The translations under genes and the position numbers were made by a program. Below the pieces are notes generated by a model. That model was given only the letters and a program-made list of their open reading frames with translations, had not been told where the DNA came from and ran no database searches. From positions 88,643-152,642 of the forward strand of contig DAAP01000027.1 in assembly GCA_001701165.1 (NCBI GenBank): a stretch of 64,000 nucleotides of DNA, given 5' to 3'. This DNA is from Bacteroidales bacterium H4. Its GTDB lineage: Bacteria > Bacteroidota > Bacteroidia > Bacteroidales > Muribaculaceae. Shown in pieces: positions 8,716-17,390 of the stretch (position 1 is its first letter; every line of letters begins with the position of its first letter).

Positions 8716-8733
8716 TATACCCTTTCGGTTATA
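8716..8733. promoter_or_regulatory. Operator 3 of the hip operon
   Basis: TATACC-CTTTCG-GTTATA, one mismatch from a perfect palindrome. Its start is 41 bp from operator 2, about four helical turns, so all three sites face the same side of the DNA. A further lone TATACC half site is at 8556-8561. Confidence 0.63.
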
Positions 8734-8785
8734 AAAAAGAGCGCAATGCCGGAACATCACTCTCGTTATACGGTAAGGTCTCAGG

Positions 8786-9091
8786 TCAGAGAACAGCTGT
8801 TTTTTCTGATAGAATCCAATCAATCAGTTTATTTTCCGATTTAGCCATTTGCATATCATAGCGTAATTGGATACGCAATAATAATGCAGCAGGAACTCCG
8901 AGAGCTGCCTCAAAGAGAAATGCCGTAGTCGTAGTAAGAGACCTGCGGCCATTGAGGATTTCATTCAATGCCGTATGCGACATTACAATATTCTCCGCCA
9001 ACTTCCGTTGGGAAATTTTTCGGTACTCGATTTCATCTTTGAGTACTTCTCCGGGGAGAGAGGGATAAGCCCCAAAATCGTTGTCAGACAT
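8786..9091 (-). CDS. HigA-family XRE antitoxin, no partner toxin visible
   Basis: A 101-residue helix-turn-helix protein; the start MSDNDFGAYPSLPGEVLKDEI is chosen because HigA/VapI antitoxins begin shortly before the conserved PSxPGExLKDE motif (a longer frame begins at 9118). HTH core: ISQRKLAENIVMSHTALNEILNGRRSLTTTTAFLFEAALGV split over residues 27-67. HigA proteins neutralise a RelE-like HigB ribonuclease and repress the operon. The 165 bp upstream and the sequence downstream contain no HigB, so this is an orphan regulator or an antitoxin whose toxin has been lost. It stands directly upstream of the hip operators on the same strand. Confidence 0.82.
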   Translation of the reverse strand: MSDNDFGAYPSLPGEVLKDEIEYRKISQRKLAENIVMSHTALNEILNGRRSLTTTTAFLFEAALGVPAALLLRIQLRYDMQMAKSENKLIDWILSEKTAVL

Positions 9092-9199
9092 AATGCTTTT
9101 ATTCGGCGTATAAATCAATTTTTATAAGCATAATCCCGGCATCGGAATTACTTCTTTTTGCTTGTTCTTAGACTGAGACATAGCATCATACAAAATTAC

Positions 9200-9229
9200 G
9201 GAGGGGAGACGTCGCGGCGCCTCCCCTCC
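9200..9229 (-). terminator. Terminator of the TonB receptor-lipoprotein operon
   Basis: Nine-bp GC-rich inverted repeat GGAGGGGAG / CTCCCCTCC with a 12-nt loop, followed on the minus strand by GTAATTTTG. It lies 27 bp after the stop of the lipoprotein gene. Confidence 0.7.
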
Positions 9230-9255
9230 TATATTATGGGATTATGATATCGTGC

Positions 9256-11322
9256 TTATTTTGCGTCCCAGGTGCAGTCGATGGGTTCGAACTTTCCGGG
9301 GGCGGTGACGCGGAAGCGAGCAGTGTATGGCGTTGTGGATGCGCCATCATAAGCATAGAAGTTGATGGTATAGATGACATCTATTCCGGCTACGGGAACT
9401 GCATCGGCGTGCAATGTGGCCAGAGCGCCGGGCATAACTTCGTTCATGAAGCGTGTCTTTTCGAGGGCTACAACAGCAGCATCGTCCATGTCTTGGTACT
9501 CGGCGGGATACTGACCCTTGGCAGCGGAGGGACGCAGGTCGACGTTGCCTTGGAATGCGGATGTGCCGCTATAGTACTCGTTGTTGCCATAGGAGGATAC
9601 GTAGAACTTACCGCTCTTGATGTCGGTGTCGCCCAGAGGCACGCAGATGTTCTCGTATACCCAATTTACACAAGCCTGATAGTACTTGGTGGAGAGTTCC
9701 TGGCCTTTACCGGCGGGCAAGGTGATGGTGACGCAGGGGTCATACATCCATTTGCCGGCGTTGCGTACAAACTGGTTGGTGACCGCTGTGATGCCGGTGT
9801 TGAGGGTCCAAGCGCCGTCTTCGCCGCAGATGTACGGGTCGCAGGCGTACGAAGTAACCTTGGCCTTGGAGTCATAGTATAGGTAAGCAACATTGGTGGA
9901 CTCGCCGGGCTGAGCATAGGGATACTTGGCAGCGAGGTAGCGCGGCAGGTACTTGGTAGGCTCGGTAAGGTTCTGGTACTTCTGACCCATGGCTGTGTAA
10001 TCGCCGGGGTTGAGGACGCAGAAGCCCGAAGCGGCTACCCAGTTACTGCCGTTGAAGTGGTACATGGCGTTGTATCCGGTGGTGGGCACGGCTACGGCCG
10101 GTGCGTTGTGACGACGCGGGGCGGCGGTGACGGTTTTGCCGTCCACGGCGGTGACTACAAAGTTGCAGAATCTGCCGCCGGCAATGGCGATGAAGTATCC
10201 GGTGATGGAGGCTTCGCCGTCGTTGGTGAATAGGCCGCGCAGAGCATCAGTGATACCATAGACACTGCCTTGAGCTTTCTCGGTGCCTTCGGGTTTGACG
10301 TTGATGTTGCGCTCGGTTACCGTAACTTTACCTTTGATGGTTGCGTATACAGCCAATTCGTTTTCTGTGCGTGTAATCAACTGATCCCATTCGGCGGCGG
10401 TGTAAGACTTGGCGGCGGGATAGGTGACTGCCTGTGTGCCGACGATTTCGACTTCGGCCGAGGCTCCGGTCACCTGGAAGCCCTTGTTGTAAGCGCCGAT
10501 GGTGCCGTTAACCTTAACCTGATTGCCGACAGCTTGCGATTTGGCGTCGAAGCTGCTGCCCATGTATACGAAGATGCTGCCGGAATTGTCGGTGATGACG
10601 TATCCCTGGCCACATACAGCCGTAACGACAGCGTTGATTTCAACCTGGTCGTCGACTTTCACGCTTCCGATGACATCGGAAAGAGTGAAGGAGGGGGTTT
10701 CGCCACCGCCTACATTTCCGAACACAGGTTCCTGCTCGGACTGCGCGTACGAAACTATGCAATAGAGTCCGTCGTTAGCATCGGCTTCGTTTTTGAGAAT
10801 CTTGCCGAGGTACTTGTTGGCGGGATGCGAGGGAGCAAATCCGTCGATGAAGTTGTCTTCGGATTCCCATACATAAGCCTTGTAGTCGTCTGTGGAGACG
10901 GTGTACTGCTGTGCAGCGGCGGCTTCCGAGACTTCGGGAGCTACGGGACCGGCAACGTTGTAGGTCACTTTGACGCCCGAGCCATCGGTGAGAGTAAAGT
11001 ACTTGAAGGAATTGGAGGCGAGGAATGCCGGGAGGTATTTCTCGGCCGGAATGGCATCGGAGAAAGCCTGGCGGGTGGCCACGGCAGCGAGGTCGGCCTT
11101 GAATTCGTCGCCTGCGAGAGCCTTGTTTGTGGCGTTGGAGGCGATGGCCTTGTAGTCATCGGCAGTGAGGGTGTACTCTATGTTCTGCTTGTTGGAAATA
11201 GGCTGGTCCTTTTGGTCCTCGAATCCATCGAGGTCGTTGTTCCAATCGTTCTCGTCGCAGGCGGTGAGTGTCAAGCCCATGACCGCTGCCAACATCGTGC
11301 TGAATATATATCTTGTTTTCAT
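9256..11322 (-). CDS. Surface-exposed lipoprotein with OB-fold-like domain, partner of a TonB receptor
   Basis: A 688-residue predicted lipoprotein: signal peptide with lipobox LTLTAC (Cys22) followed by acidic residues (DENDW), typical of surface-exported Bacteroidetes lipoproteins. Two regions resemble each other: residues around 50-120 (DYKAIASN, then KYLPAFLASN, then GVKVTYNV) and around 420-480 (DYTAMGQKY, then KYLPRYLAAKYPY, then VAYLYYD), suggesting an internal repeat. Between them a stretch near 215-290 (SDVIGSVKVDDQVEINAVV, GYVITDNSGSIFVYMG, VKVNGTIGAYNKGFQV) looks like a small OB-fold domain. The gene is 33 bp downstream of the TonB receptor gene and likely acts with it at the outer membrane. 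No catalytic residues are recognised and the ligand is unknown. It is not a SusD protein. Confidence 0.75.
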   Translation of the reverse strand: MKTRYIFSTMLAAVMGLTLTACDENDWNNDLDGFEDQKDQPISNKQNIEYTLTADDYKAIASNATNKALAGDEFKADLAAVATRQAFSDAIPAEKYLPAFLASNSFKYFTLTDGSGVKVTYNVAGPVAPEVSEAAAAQQYTVSTDDYKAYVWESEDNFIDGFAPSHPANKYLGKILKNEADANDGLYCIVSYAQSEQEPVFGNVGGGETPSFTLSDVIGSVKVDDQVEINAVVTAVCGQGYVITDNSGSIFVYMGSSFDAKSQAVGNQVKVNGTIGAYNKGFQVTGASAEVEIVGTQAVTYPAAKSYTAAEWDQLITRTENELAVYATIKGKVTVTERNINVKPEGTEKAQGSVYGITDALRGLFTNDGEASITGYFIAIAGGRFCNFVVTAVDGKTVTAAPRRHNAPAVAVPTTGYNAMYHFNGSNWVAASGFCVLNPGDYTAMGQKYQNLTEPTKYLPRYLAAKYPYAQPGESTNVAYLYYDSKAKVTSYACDPYICGEDGAWTLNTGITAVTNQFVRNAGKWMYDPCVTITLPAGKGQELSTKYYQACVNWVYENICVPLGDTDIKSGKFYVSSYGNNEYYSGTSAFQGNVDLRPSAAKGQYPAEYQDMDDAAVVALEKTRFMNEVMPGALATLHADAVPVAGIDVIYTINFYAYDGASTTPYTARFRVTAPGKFEPIDCTWDAK

Positions 11323-11355
11323 AATGATGTATGTCGTGGAATGTTGGTTGGGTTA

Positions 11356-14088
11356 TTAGAAGTTGACGCGAAGTTTCATGGCGTAAGTGCGGCCGAAGCT
11401 GTAGAATACGCGGAAGGCATTTTCCCATGTACCGGTTTCGGACGACGGGGTGTATGCGTCGACTACGTAGTTGTAGTTGAAGAGATTGTGCACGTTGCCG
11501 GAGAGTGTGGCTTTGAGGCCGCCGATTTCGAAGGTATAGGCGGCGTTGAGGTCAAGCTGTTGTCCCCAGGGAATACGCCATGGATCGGCCACCTTGACGG
11601 TGCCGTTGGGAGTATAGGACGATGAGCTTATGGTGTAGTCGCTGTAGTTGTTGGCGGCCACGGTCCAATCGAGGCCTACGCGCAAGCCCTTGAAGGGACG
11701 GAATGTTGCTCCGAGAGCGGCGGTAATCTGTGCACTGCCGCCTACTTTGACGCCTTTTTGCTCGAGTGTGGCGTGGATGTGGTCTTTGGCAAGGATGCCG
11801 CTGGCAACAGAACCTGCGAGGTCGGCCAGAGGTTGGCCAAGCTGGTTGTAGAAGTAGCCGGTCGAGTTCGAATCCCACTGATAGTCGCCGATAGATGCCA
11901 TACCATTGACTTCGATCCAGCGTGCGGGGATGAAGGTGAAGTTCAATTCGAGACCCATGTGGCGTGCGTCTACACCGGCCATATTCATATAGTAGCGGTC
12001 ACCGGCGTGTTCGCCTACTTCGATGTTGCCCGTACGAGTAGTGGTCTTGTCCATCCACTTGGTGTAATAGGCGTTGAAGGTGGCCGAGAATATGGGCGAG
12101 CCGAAGCCGTAGCCCAATTCGGCGGAGAATACTTTCTCGTTGATGGGGTCGGGGTTGGCGGCATTGGATGTTGCTTGGCTCAAGAATACGCCGGAGGCGA
12201 AGAAGGGAGCGCGGCTGATGTATCCGACGTTGCCGTATACATTGTTGTGGCGGTCAAGGTTGTAGTTGATACCGAACTTGGCCGTTCCGCCCAGGAAGTT
12301 GTATGTGGGGGATTTGGAGTGTTCCTTGTCATAGTAGAAGTGGTCGACGCGCTGGTATCCGGTGTTGCTCAACGATCCGGAGAGGACGATGTTCATGCGA
12401 CGGTCCAGCAGGGTGTATTCGCCTTGTGCATATACGCCTTCCTGGTTGGTGCGTCCTTCGTAGTCGCGGTATACAACATCACCGACACCGAGTTTTTCGT
12501 AACGCCAGTTGGGGTCGGCGGCAGCGGCGTTGTTTTCTACCTTGACATTCTTACGGCTGGAGTCGTCCATGTAGTATTCGCCGTCATAGAGGTCTATGAT
12601 TTTGTTGTTGTGGAAGCCTACATAGTAGCGCATGTCGATACCGGCTGTGAAGCGCAGTTTATTGTCAAAGAAGCGGTTGTTGTATGTCGAGATAAGTCCG
12701 TACCAGTTGTGCGAGTTGTTGGACTGAGACATTACCATATTCGAACCGGTGGTGGATGCGCGGTTCATCAGTTGGATTTCGTCGTAAGCGAAGGTTCCGT
12801 CTTCGTGGCGGAAGAGGGTATTGGGCACACCGTTGGTTGCGCCATACCACGAGGAATTGCTCAGCGAAGTGCCGTTGTATGTTCCGCGGCCTTGGCCGGA
12901 GTATCCGCCGCCGGTAGCGATGGATACATATGCAGTAGTAGACAGCGAGGACTTGTCGTCAATCTGCCAGATGTGGGCCAGCGAAATTTGGGGCTTGTGG
13001 TAGGTGTTGCGGTTGGAGCTGCGTACCTTTCCGTCAAGGCCGAAGCCGTAAGTGGGATTGTACTTGTAGGGGCTGTCGCTGTCCATGACGCGCTTGGCGT
13101 AGGTCTGATATTCCATGATGGTAAGGCCGTCCTGGCTTGAGCGCTTGTTGTGGTTTTGGGGAGCGCCGAAGGCTGTCAAAGACAATTGATGACGATCGTT
13201 GATGCGCTTGGAGATGTTGAGGAAGTAGCTGTACGAGTTGAAGTCAGTGCCCTGTACATACCCGTCACCCCAGCGGCGAGCGCCTTGCAGAGTGATGGCC
13301 CAGCCGTTTTTCATCAGGCCGGTGGAGACGTTCATGCCTATGTTGTTGAGGCCGTCGTTGCCAAATCCGTAGAACACGCTGCCGCCGCGCTTGGCGTCAA
13401 GGCTGCGAGTAGTGATGTTGATGGTACCGCCGATAGAGGGAGCCGAGAGTATGGCTGCACCCAGACCGCGTTGTGTCTGGATGTTGGAAGCCACGTCACC
13501 AAGGCCTGCCCAGTTGGACCAGTACACCCAGCCGCCTTCCATATCGTTGACGGGAATACCGTTGACGAGGACAGCGACGTTGGCGCTTTGGAAGCCGCGC
13601 ATGTTGATTTTGGCATCACCAAAACCACCGCCGTCTTTGGTAGCCCAGACGCCGGGAGTGGTTTTGAGTACTTCGGGGAGTTCCTGCGTACCGAGTTTGT
13701 ACTCGATGTCAGCGGCATTTACCTGGCTGACGGCCACAGGGGTCTGGCGTGTGCGAGCCAGAGACTGCGTAACGACGACGTCGTTGAGAACTTCGGCCTG
13801 CGTGGGAAGGGTGATGGTTCCCATATTGCGGGCAGCGGCGACTGTGACAGCTTTGCATCCTACAAAGCTGAAGGTGAGTGTGGATGTCTTGGCCGGGACG
13901 GTCACGTTGAAGTGTCCGTCGACATCAGTGGTGCCTACGGCATTCTTGCCGGTGATGACCACACTGGCGCCAATGATAGGTTCGCCGTCTTGGTCAACGA
14001 CAATACCGGTACATTTCATGGTGCCTTGGGCGAGCATGCCTATGCATGTCAGGCACATCACCACGAATACTGATAATAGTCTTTTCAT
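11356..14088 (-). CDS. TonB-dependent outer membrane receptor with N-terminal carboxypeptidase-like domain
   Basis: A 910-residue outer membrane receptor: signal peptide (to about 20), a CarboxypepD_reg-like beta-sandwich (about 24-105, with GTVVDQDGEPIIGASV-type sequence), a plug domain (about 110-235, with TPGVWATKDGGGFGDAKINMRGF and SAPSIGGTINITT) and a 22-strand barrel ending in a C-terminal phenylalanine (LRVNF) for Bam recognition. Such receptors import large or scarce ligands using TonB-ExbBD energy. There is no SusD gene; the partner is the 688-residue lipoprotein downstream. A -7 element TACCTTTG at 14280-14273 gives a leader of about 180 nt. Ligand not predictable. Confidence 0.93.
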   Translation of the reverse strand: MKRLLSVFVVMCLTCIGMLAQGTMKCTGIVVDQDGEPIIGASVVITGKNAVGTTDVDGHFNVTVPAKTSTLTFSFVGCKAVTVAAARNMGTITLPTQAEVLNDVVVTQSLARTRQTPVAVSQVNAADIEYKLGTQELPEVLKTTPGVWATKDGGGFGDAKINMRGFQSANVAVLVNGIPVNDMEGGWVYWSNWAGLGDVASNIQTQRGLGAAILSAPSIGGTINITTRSLDAKRGGSVFYGFGNDGLNNIGMNVSTGLMKNGWAITLQGARRWGDGYVQGTDFNSYSYFLNISKRINDRHQLSLTAFGAPQNHNKRSSQDGLTIMEYQTYAKRVMDSDSPYKYNPTYGFGLDGKVRSSNRNTYHKPQISLAHIWQIDDKSSLSTTAYVSIATGGGYSGQGRGTYNGTSLSNSSWYGATNGVPNTLFRHEDGTFAYDEIQLMNRASTTGSNMVMSQSNNSHNWYGLISTYNNRFFDNKLRFTAGIDMRYYVGFHNNKIIDLYDGEYYMDDSSRKNVKVENNAAAADPNWRYEKLGVGDVVYRDYEGRTNQEGVYAQGEYTLLDRRMNIVLSGSLSNTGYQRVDHFYYDKEHSKSPTYNFLGGTAKFGINYNLDRHNNVYGNVGYISRAPFFASGVFLSQATSNAANPDPINEKVFSAELGYGFGSPIFSATFNAYYTKWMDKTTTRTGNIEVGEHAGDRYYMNMAGVDARHMGLELNFTFIPARWIEVNGMASIGDYQWDSNSTGYFYNQLGQPLADLAGSVASGILAKDHIHATLEQKGVKVGGSAQITAALGATFRPFKGLRVGLDWTVAANNYSDYTISSSSYTPNGTVKVADPWRIPWGQQLDLNAAYTFEIGGLKATLSGNVHNLFNYNYVVDAYTPSSETGTWENAFRVFYSFGRTYAMKLRVNF

Positions 14089-14272
14089 TCCAAAAAATGT
14101 GATTTAGTGGTTAGGGTGAATATTAATATATCTAATTACAATTTTTCATGTTAAATATAAGCCTTTGGAAAAGGCACTAAAGACGCTTTCGAAACCATAC
14201 GCAGTCCCGAAATAGTTGTGAATCAATCGCTTTGTATCATTACTCAGAGGGTAAATCTGTTTAACGTGCATT

Positions 14273-14280
14273 CAAAGGTA
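14273..14280 (-). promoter_or_regulatory. -7 promoter element of the TonB receptor operon
   Basis: TACCTTTG on the minus strand, 185 bp upstream of the receptor ATG at 14088. A clear TTTG -33 box is not seen. The long leader (about 14266-14089) may carry regulation but no known riboswitch is recognisable. Confidence 0.45.
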
Positions 14281-14302
14281 GCAATAATCTTTAACATAGC
14301 AG

Positions 14303-14653
14303 CTATTCCGCCGCAAAATAGTTTTGCGCAAAAGCAATCTCGGGCTTCCGTGGGTCGCCGTTTTGGGCTATAAGGTAGCAGGCATAGCGCGTCAACAGTA
14401 TGTCATCTATCTGACGTTCAGCACCTGATCCAAGCAAGACCATTTTCCCGACGTTGGAAAAATGGTCGGTAATTGACTCTCCTGCATTTACGCAGGACTC
14501 TTTGGCCCTGTTTATAGCTTCTTTGAAACGATCCCATCGAGCATATCCCAATACAGGGTAAAGCTCACGTGCACTCCAACATTCAACGCCTTCATATTCT
14601 ATGGCTATGGCCTCGAAGCTCTCGAATAATTGTTTGGTTTCTTCTGCTTTCAT
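14303..14653 (-). pseudogene. Truncated DinD-like (DNA damage-inducible protein D) remnant
   Basis: A 116-residue frame matching only the N-terminal BRO-like part of DinD proteins: YEGVECWSARELYPVLGYARWDRF, then KAKES-type helix, then GSGAERQIDDILLTRYACYLIAQNGDPRKPEIAFAQNYF split across residues 75-113. Intact DinD proteins are roughly 270-290 residues, and the sequence ends here with AAE and a stop exactly where the family continues with a helical domain. The remaining bases to the receptor promoter show no continuation in any frame. It is therefore probably a degenerate fragment, although a short BRO-domain protein could still be expressed. Confidence 0.7.
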
Positions 14654-14729
14654 TTCATGGTCCTTTAATACTACCGCAAAAGGTAGCCATTTTTCTTAAA
14701 GCGTGAAAGGCGGTGGTGGCGGGATACCG

Positions 14730-15728
14730 TCAGGTGTTGCCGGTAAGACGCATGGCTATGTGCCACATGGCTATGGCGGCAGAGACGCTGACATTGAGCG
14801 AATGTTTGGTACCGAATTGCGGTATTTCGAGATATATGTCGCTGGCAGCCACCACGGCCGGGTCCACGCCATCAACCTCGTTGCCTACGACTATTGCATA
14901 TCCGCGTCCGTCCGTTGGCGCAAAATCTTGGAGCGAAACACTTCCGTGCACCTGCTCGAGACAGCACACAGCATATCCGCGGCTGTGCAATACGGATATG
15001 GCTTCGAGGGTATTGTCATAGTAAGACCAGTCCACCGAATCTTCGGCACCGAGGGCTGTCTTGTGTATCTCCACCGATGGAGGTGTGGCGGTGATGCCGC
15101 ACAGGCACACATGTCGCACGGCAAAGGCGTCACATGTACGAAAAATTGCACCTATATTATTGAGCGAGCGTATGTTGTCCAGTACTATTATCAACGGCAG
15201 TTTTTCCTTGGAATGGAATTGTTCTATAGTATCGCGGTGCATCTCTGCGGTGGTTTTTTTGCGCGGCGCGCCGGCGGTCATGGTGCTTTCGGGCGTCCAT
15301 CCGGGGCGCAGGAAGTGCATGGGTCTCATGACAAACGTGCGTGCGGCAGCATGCGGATGCGGAATTTTGAGCCGCGGATGCGAATACACCAAGTCGTCTA
15401 TAGCTATGATGTCGATGTCGATGCTACGGTCTATGTAGTCGCCCAAGGAGTTGCGGTGTGTCTCGCCGGGGGCTATGATCTGCTCTATAGCCTGTATTTG
15501 ATCCAATAATGCAAGGGGTTCCACTTGCTGTCCCTCCGGGAGATCGATGGCGATGCCGACGTTGATAAACCGGTTGACTGTATCGAAGCCCCATGCATCG
15601 CTCTGTATTTCCGGGGCACGCCGTATGCGAGACCGGGGATAGCGTGATGCAAGCATGAGTATGGCTCTTTCGATATTGGCGCGACGGTCGCCGAGGTTGC
15701 TGCCGAGGTTCAGGTATATGGTGGACAT
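14730..15728 (-). CDS. folK: Fusion of HPPK (FolK) and SPOUT-type RNA methyltransferase
   Basis: One 332-residue frame holding two complete enzymes. Residues 1-150 are 6-hydroxymethyl-7,8-dihydropterin pyrophosphokinase of folate synthesis: start MSTIYLNLGSNLGDR, WGFDTVNRFINVGIAI, and the metal-binding RSIDIDII (Asp104, Asp106) followed by HPRLKIPHPH. Residues 160-332 are a TrmH/SpoU-family 2'-O-ribose RNA methyltransferase: motif 1 LDNIRSLNNIGAIFR (Asn191, Arg197), motif 2 IVVGNEVDGV, motif 3 IPQFGTKHSLNVSVSAA. In most Bacteroidetes these are separate proteins, and the methyltransferase half corresponds in length to the stand-alone enzyme. It is the last gene of a minus-strand run after xerD. 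Both halves look catalytically intact. Confidence 0.88.
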   Translation of the reverse strand: MSTIYLNLGSNLGDRRANIERAILMLASRYPRSRIRRAPEIQSDAWGFDTVNRFINVGIAIDLPEGQQVEPLALLDQIQAIEQIIAPGETHRNSLGDYIDRSIDIDIIAIDDLVYSHPRLKIPHPHAAARTFVMRPMHFLRPGWTPESTMTAGAPRKKTTAEMHRDTIEQFHSKEKLPLIIVLDNIRSLNNIGAIFRTCDAFAVRHVCLCGITATPPSVEIHKTALGAEDSVDWSYYDNTLEAISVLHSRGYAVCCLEQVHGSVSLQDFAPTDGRGYAIVVGNEVDGVDPAVVAASDIYLEIPQFGTKHSLNVSVSAAIAMWHIAMRLTGNT

Positions 15729-15802
15729 GTCTTTGGGTGTGGATGTTATTCTGATATTAGTAAATATATTTGTTATCAGTCTTTTAGGTTGTATGATGGA
15801 TG

Positions 15803-16723
15803 TCAGCCGTTGGGTGTCTTGGTTGTATTTTGTCTGTAACGGGGGTGATGTTCGAGTATCTCCTGGCGCAGACGTGAGTTTTCGATATGGAGATATATCT
15901 GCGTGGTGGCTATAGACTCATGTCCCAGCATCTGCTGTATTGAACGGAGGTTGGCGCCGCCTTCAAGAAGATGGGTGGCAAAAGAGTGTCGCAGCGTGTG
16001 CGGCGACAGTGGAGTGCGTATGCCGGCACGCGCCGCCGCATCGCGCAATATGTAGAAAATCATAACACGCGACAGATGTCGGCCACGGCTGTTGAGGAAC
16101 ACCGTATCGGCATCGGCCGATGCTATAGGAACATCATTACGGTCGGTGTCCACATAGTTTTTTATGCGCGTCAATGCCACCTCGTTGACCGGCACGAGTC
16201 GTTCCTTGGAGCCTTTACCTCTTATAAGCATTACCGCATTGCGAAAGTCTATGTGCGAAATCTGCAGTGCACACAACTCGGAGACACGCAGTCCGCAACC
16301 GTACATGGTTTCTACGATTGCGCGATTGCGGCGTCCCGTAGGGGTGTCCTCCATAGCCGCTATCAAGGCGTCTATTTCTTCCAAGGAGAGTACCGATGGC
16401 AGACGCGAACCCACGGACGGACTTTCGAGCAATTCGGTAGGATCGGTTTCCATGATGCCCTCGAGACGCAGATAACGGTAAAAATTCTTGATGCCGCTGA
16501 GTATGCGTGCGCACGAGCGCGGCATGATACCGAGGTCGTGCAAGTCGCCCATGAATGTACGCAAGTCATCCACAGTGGCCTTGGTCGGGTCGATATCGGC
16601 GGCAGCAAGTGCATTGAGTAGCTTTGAAACGTCCGTGACGTATGCATCGCGCGTGTTGTCGCTGTATCCACGCTCGACAGTGAGGTACGACCCGTATCTT
16701 CCCAGTATTTTGTCTATATCCAT
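15803..16723 (-). CDS. xerD: Tyrosine recombinase XerD
   Basis: A 306-residue site-specific recombinase that, with XerC, resolves chromosome dimers at dif before division. It has the N-terminal SAM-like core-binding domain (about 1-95) and the C-terminal catalytic domain with the full set of active residues: Arg146 (GCGLRVSEL), Lys170 (RGKGSKER), His242/Arg245 (PHTLRHSFATHLL), His268 (MLGHESI) and the nucleophile Tyr277 (TQIYLH). Length and the C-terminal segment fit XerD rather than a phage integrase. It follows the DUF4294 gene by 14 bp, so the two are probably co-transcribed. Confidence 0.93.
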   Translation of the reverse strand: MDIDKILGRYGSYLTVERGYSDNTRDAYVTDVSKLLNALAAADIDPTKATVDDLRTFMGDLHDLGIMPRSCARILSGIKNFYRYLRLEGIMETDPTELLESPSVGSRLPSVLSLEEIDALIAAMEDTPTGRRNRAIVETMYGCGLRVSELCALQISHIDFRNAVMLIRGKGSKERLVPVNEVALTRIKNYVDTDRNDVPIASADADTVFLNSRGRHLSRVMIFYILRDAAARAGIRTPLSPHTLRHSFATHLLEGGANLRSIQQMLGHESIATTQIYLHIENSRLRQEILEHHPRYRQNTTKTPNG

Positions 16724-16737
16724 GGTCGGCAGCGGTG

Positions 16738-17388
16738 TTATAATGAGCCTTGTTCGACAAGCGTAGCCACGCGTTCTATGATGGCGTCTTCACGTTTCTT
16801 CTCGGGTTGGAACTTGCCTCGCAGGTTGACGCCGAAAAGCCTACCGAAGCCTTGCCAAAATACGGCTCGAAAGCTACCGAGAAATGCCTTGACAATTTCG
16901 TATGACGATTGGTCGGTTTCGCGCTGTATAAGCTTTACCAAAAGCCGCGCCTGGCTTTTGCTCAGTCGCTTGAGTATTGGCTTGTACTGTTTGAAAAGTT
17001 CCTTTTCCATGCGTTTGAGATATTGCTCACGCTCCTTCTGTGTGTCAAAAGTCTCTATGTACTCGTATGTCTCGATAAGTGTCTCGCGTATCATTTTGGC
17101 ATACGGAAGGGTTACCTTGACATTGCGCACGGTTCGCCAATAGAATTCCTCTTCCTTCTTGTTTCGGAATTTCATAGGCGGATACACCGTGAAAGGACGA
17201 AGGAAAAATATTGTCATTGTGTCGCCCGTTTCCGGATCGACTACGAAGTTGTATCCTTGGTAAATATTTTCGCGTGCAGAAGGCAGGCGCATATCCGGGC
17301 CATGTTCCTGCCCTGAGGCGGAACATAGCGTGCCGGCTACCATGATTGCTACGGCGGCCAGCGCTATGACTATGCTGCGCCGCTTCAT
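16738..17388 (-). CDS. DUF4294 secreted protein
   Basis: A 216-residue protein from the ATG at 17388 (MKRRSIVIALAAVAIMVAGTLCSASGQ), with a signal peptide cut near SGQ. The rest is the DUF4294 domain: a beta part (YNFVVDPETGDTMTIFFLRPF), then NKKEEEFYWRTVRNVKVTLPYA, then a long charged helical part with YLKRMEKELFKQYKPILKRL. The function of the family is unknown. It lies 2 bp after the nadB stop and 14 bp before xerD in a housekeeping operon; in Bacteroidetes the DUF4294 gene is often near xerD, but that is family lore, not proof of function. Confidence 0.8.
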   Translation of the reverse strand: MKRRSIVIALAAVAIMVAGTLCSASGQEHGPDMRLPSARENIYQGYNFVVDPETGDTMTIFFLRPFTVYPPMKFRNKKEEEFYWRTVRNVKVTLPYAKMIRETLIETYEYIETFDTQKEREQYLKRMEKELFKQYKPILKRLSKSQARLLVKLIQRETDQSSYEIVKAFLGSFRAVFWQGFGRLFGVNLRGKFQPEKKREDAIIERVATLVEQGSL

Positions 17389-17390
17389 TT

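Noticed and set aside
11758..13140. 460-codon plus-strand open frame
   Set aside because: Antisense to the TonB receptor barrel; its valine-rich translation is an artefact of the codon usage.
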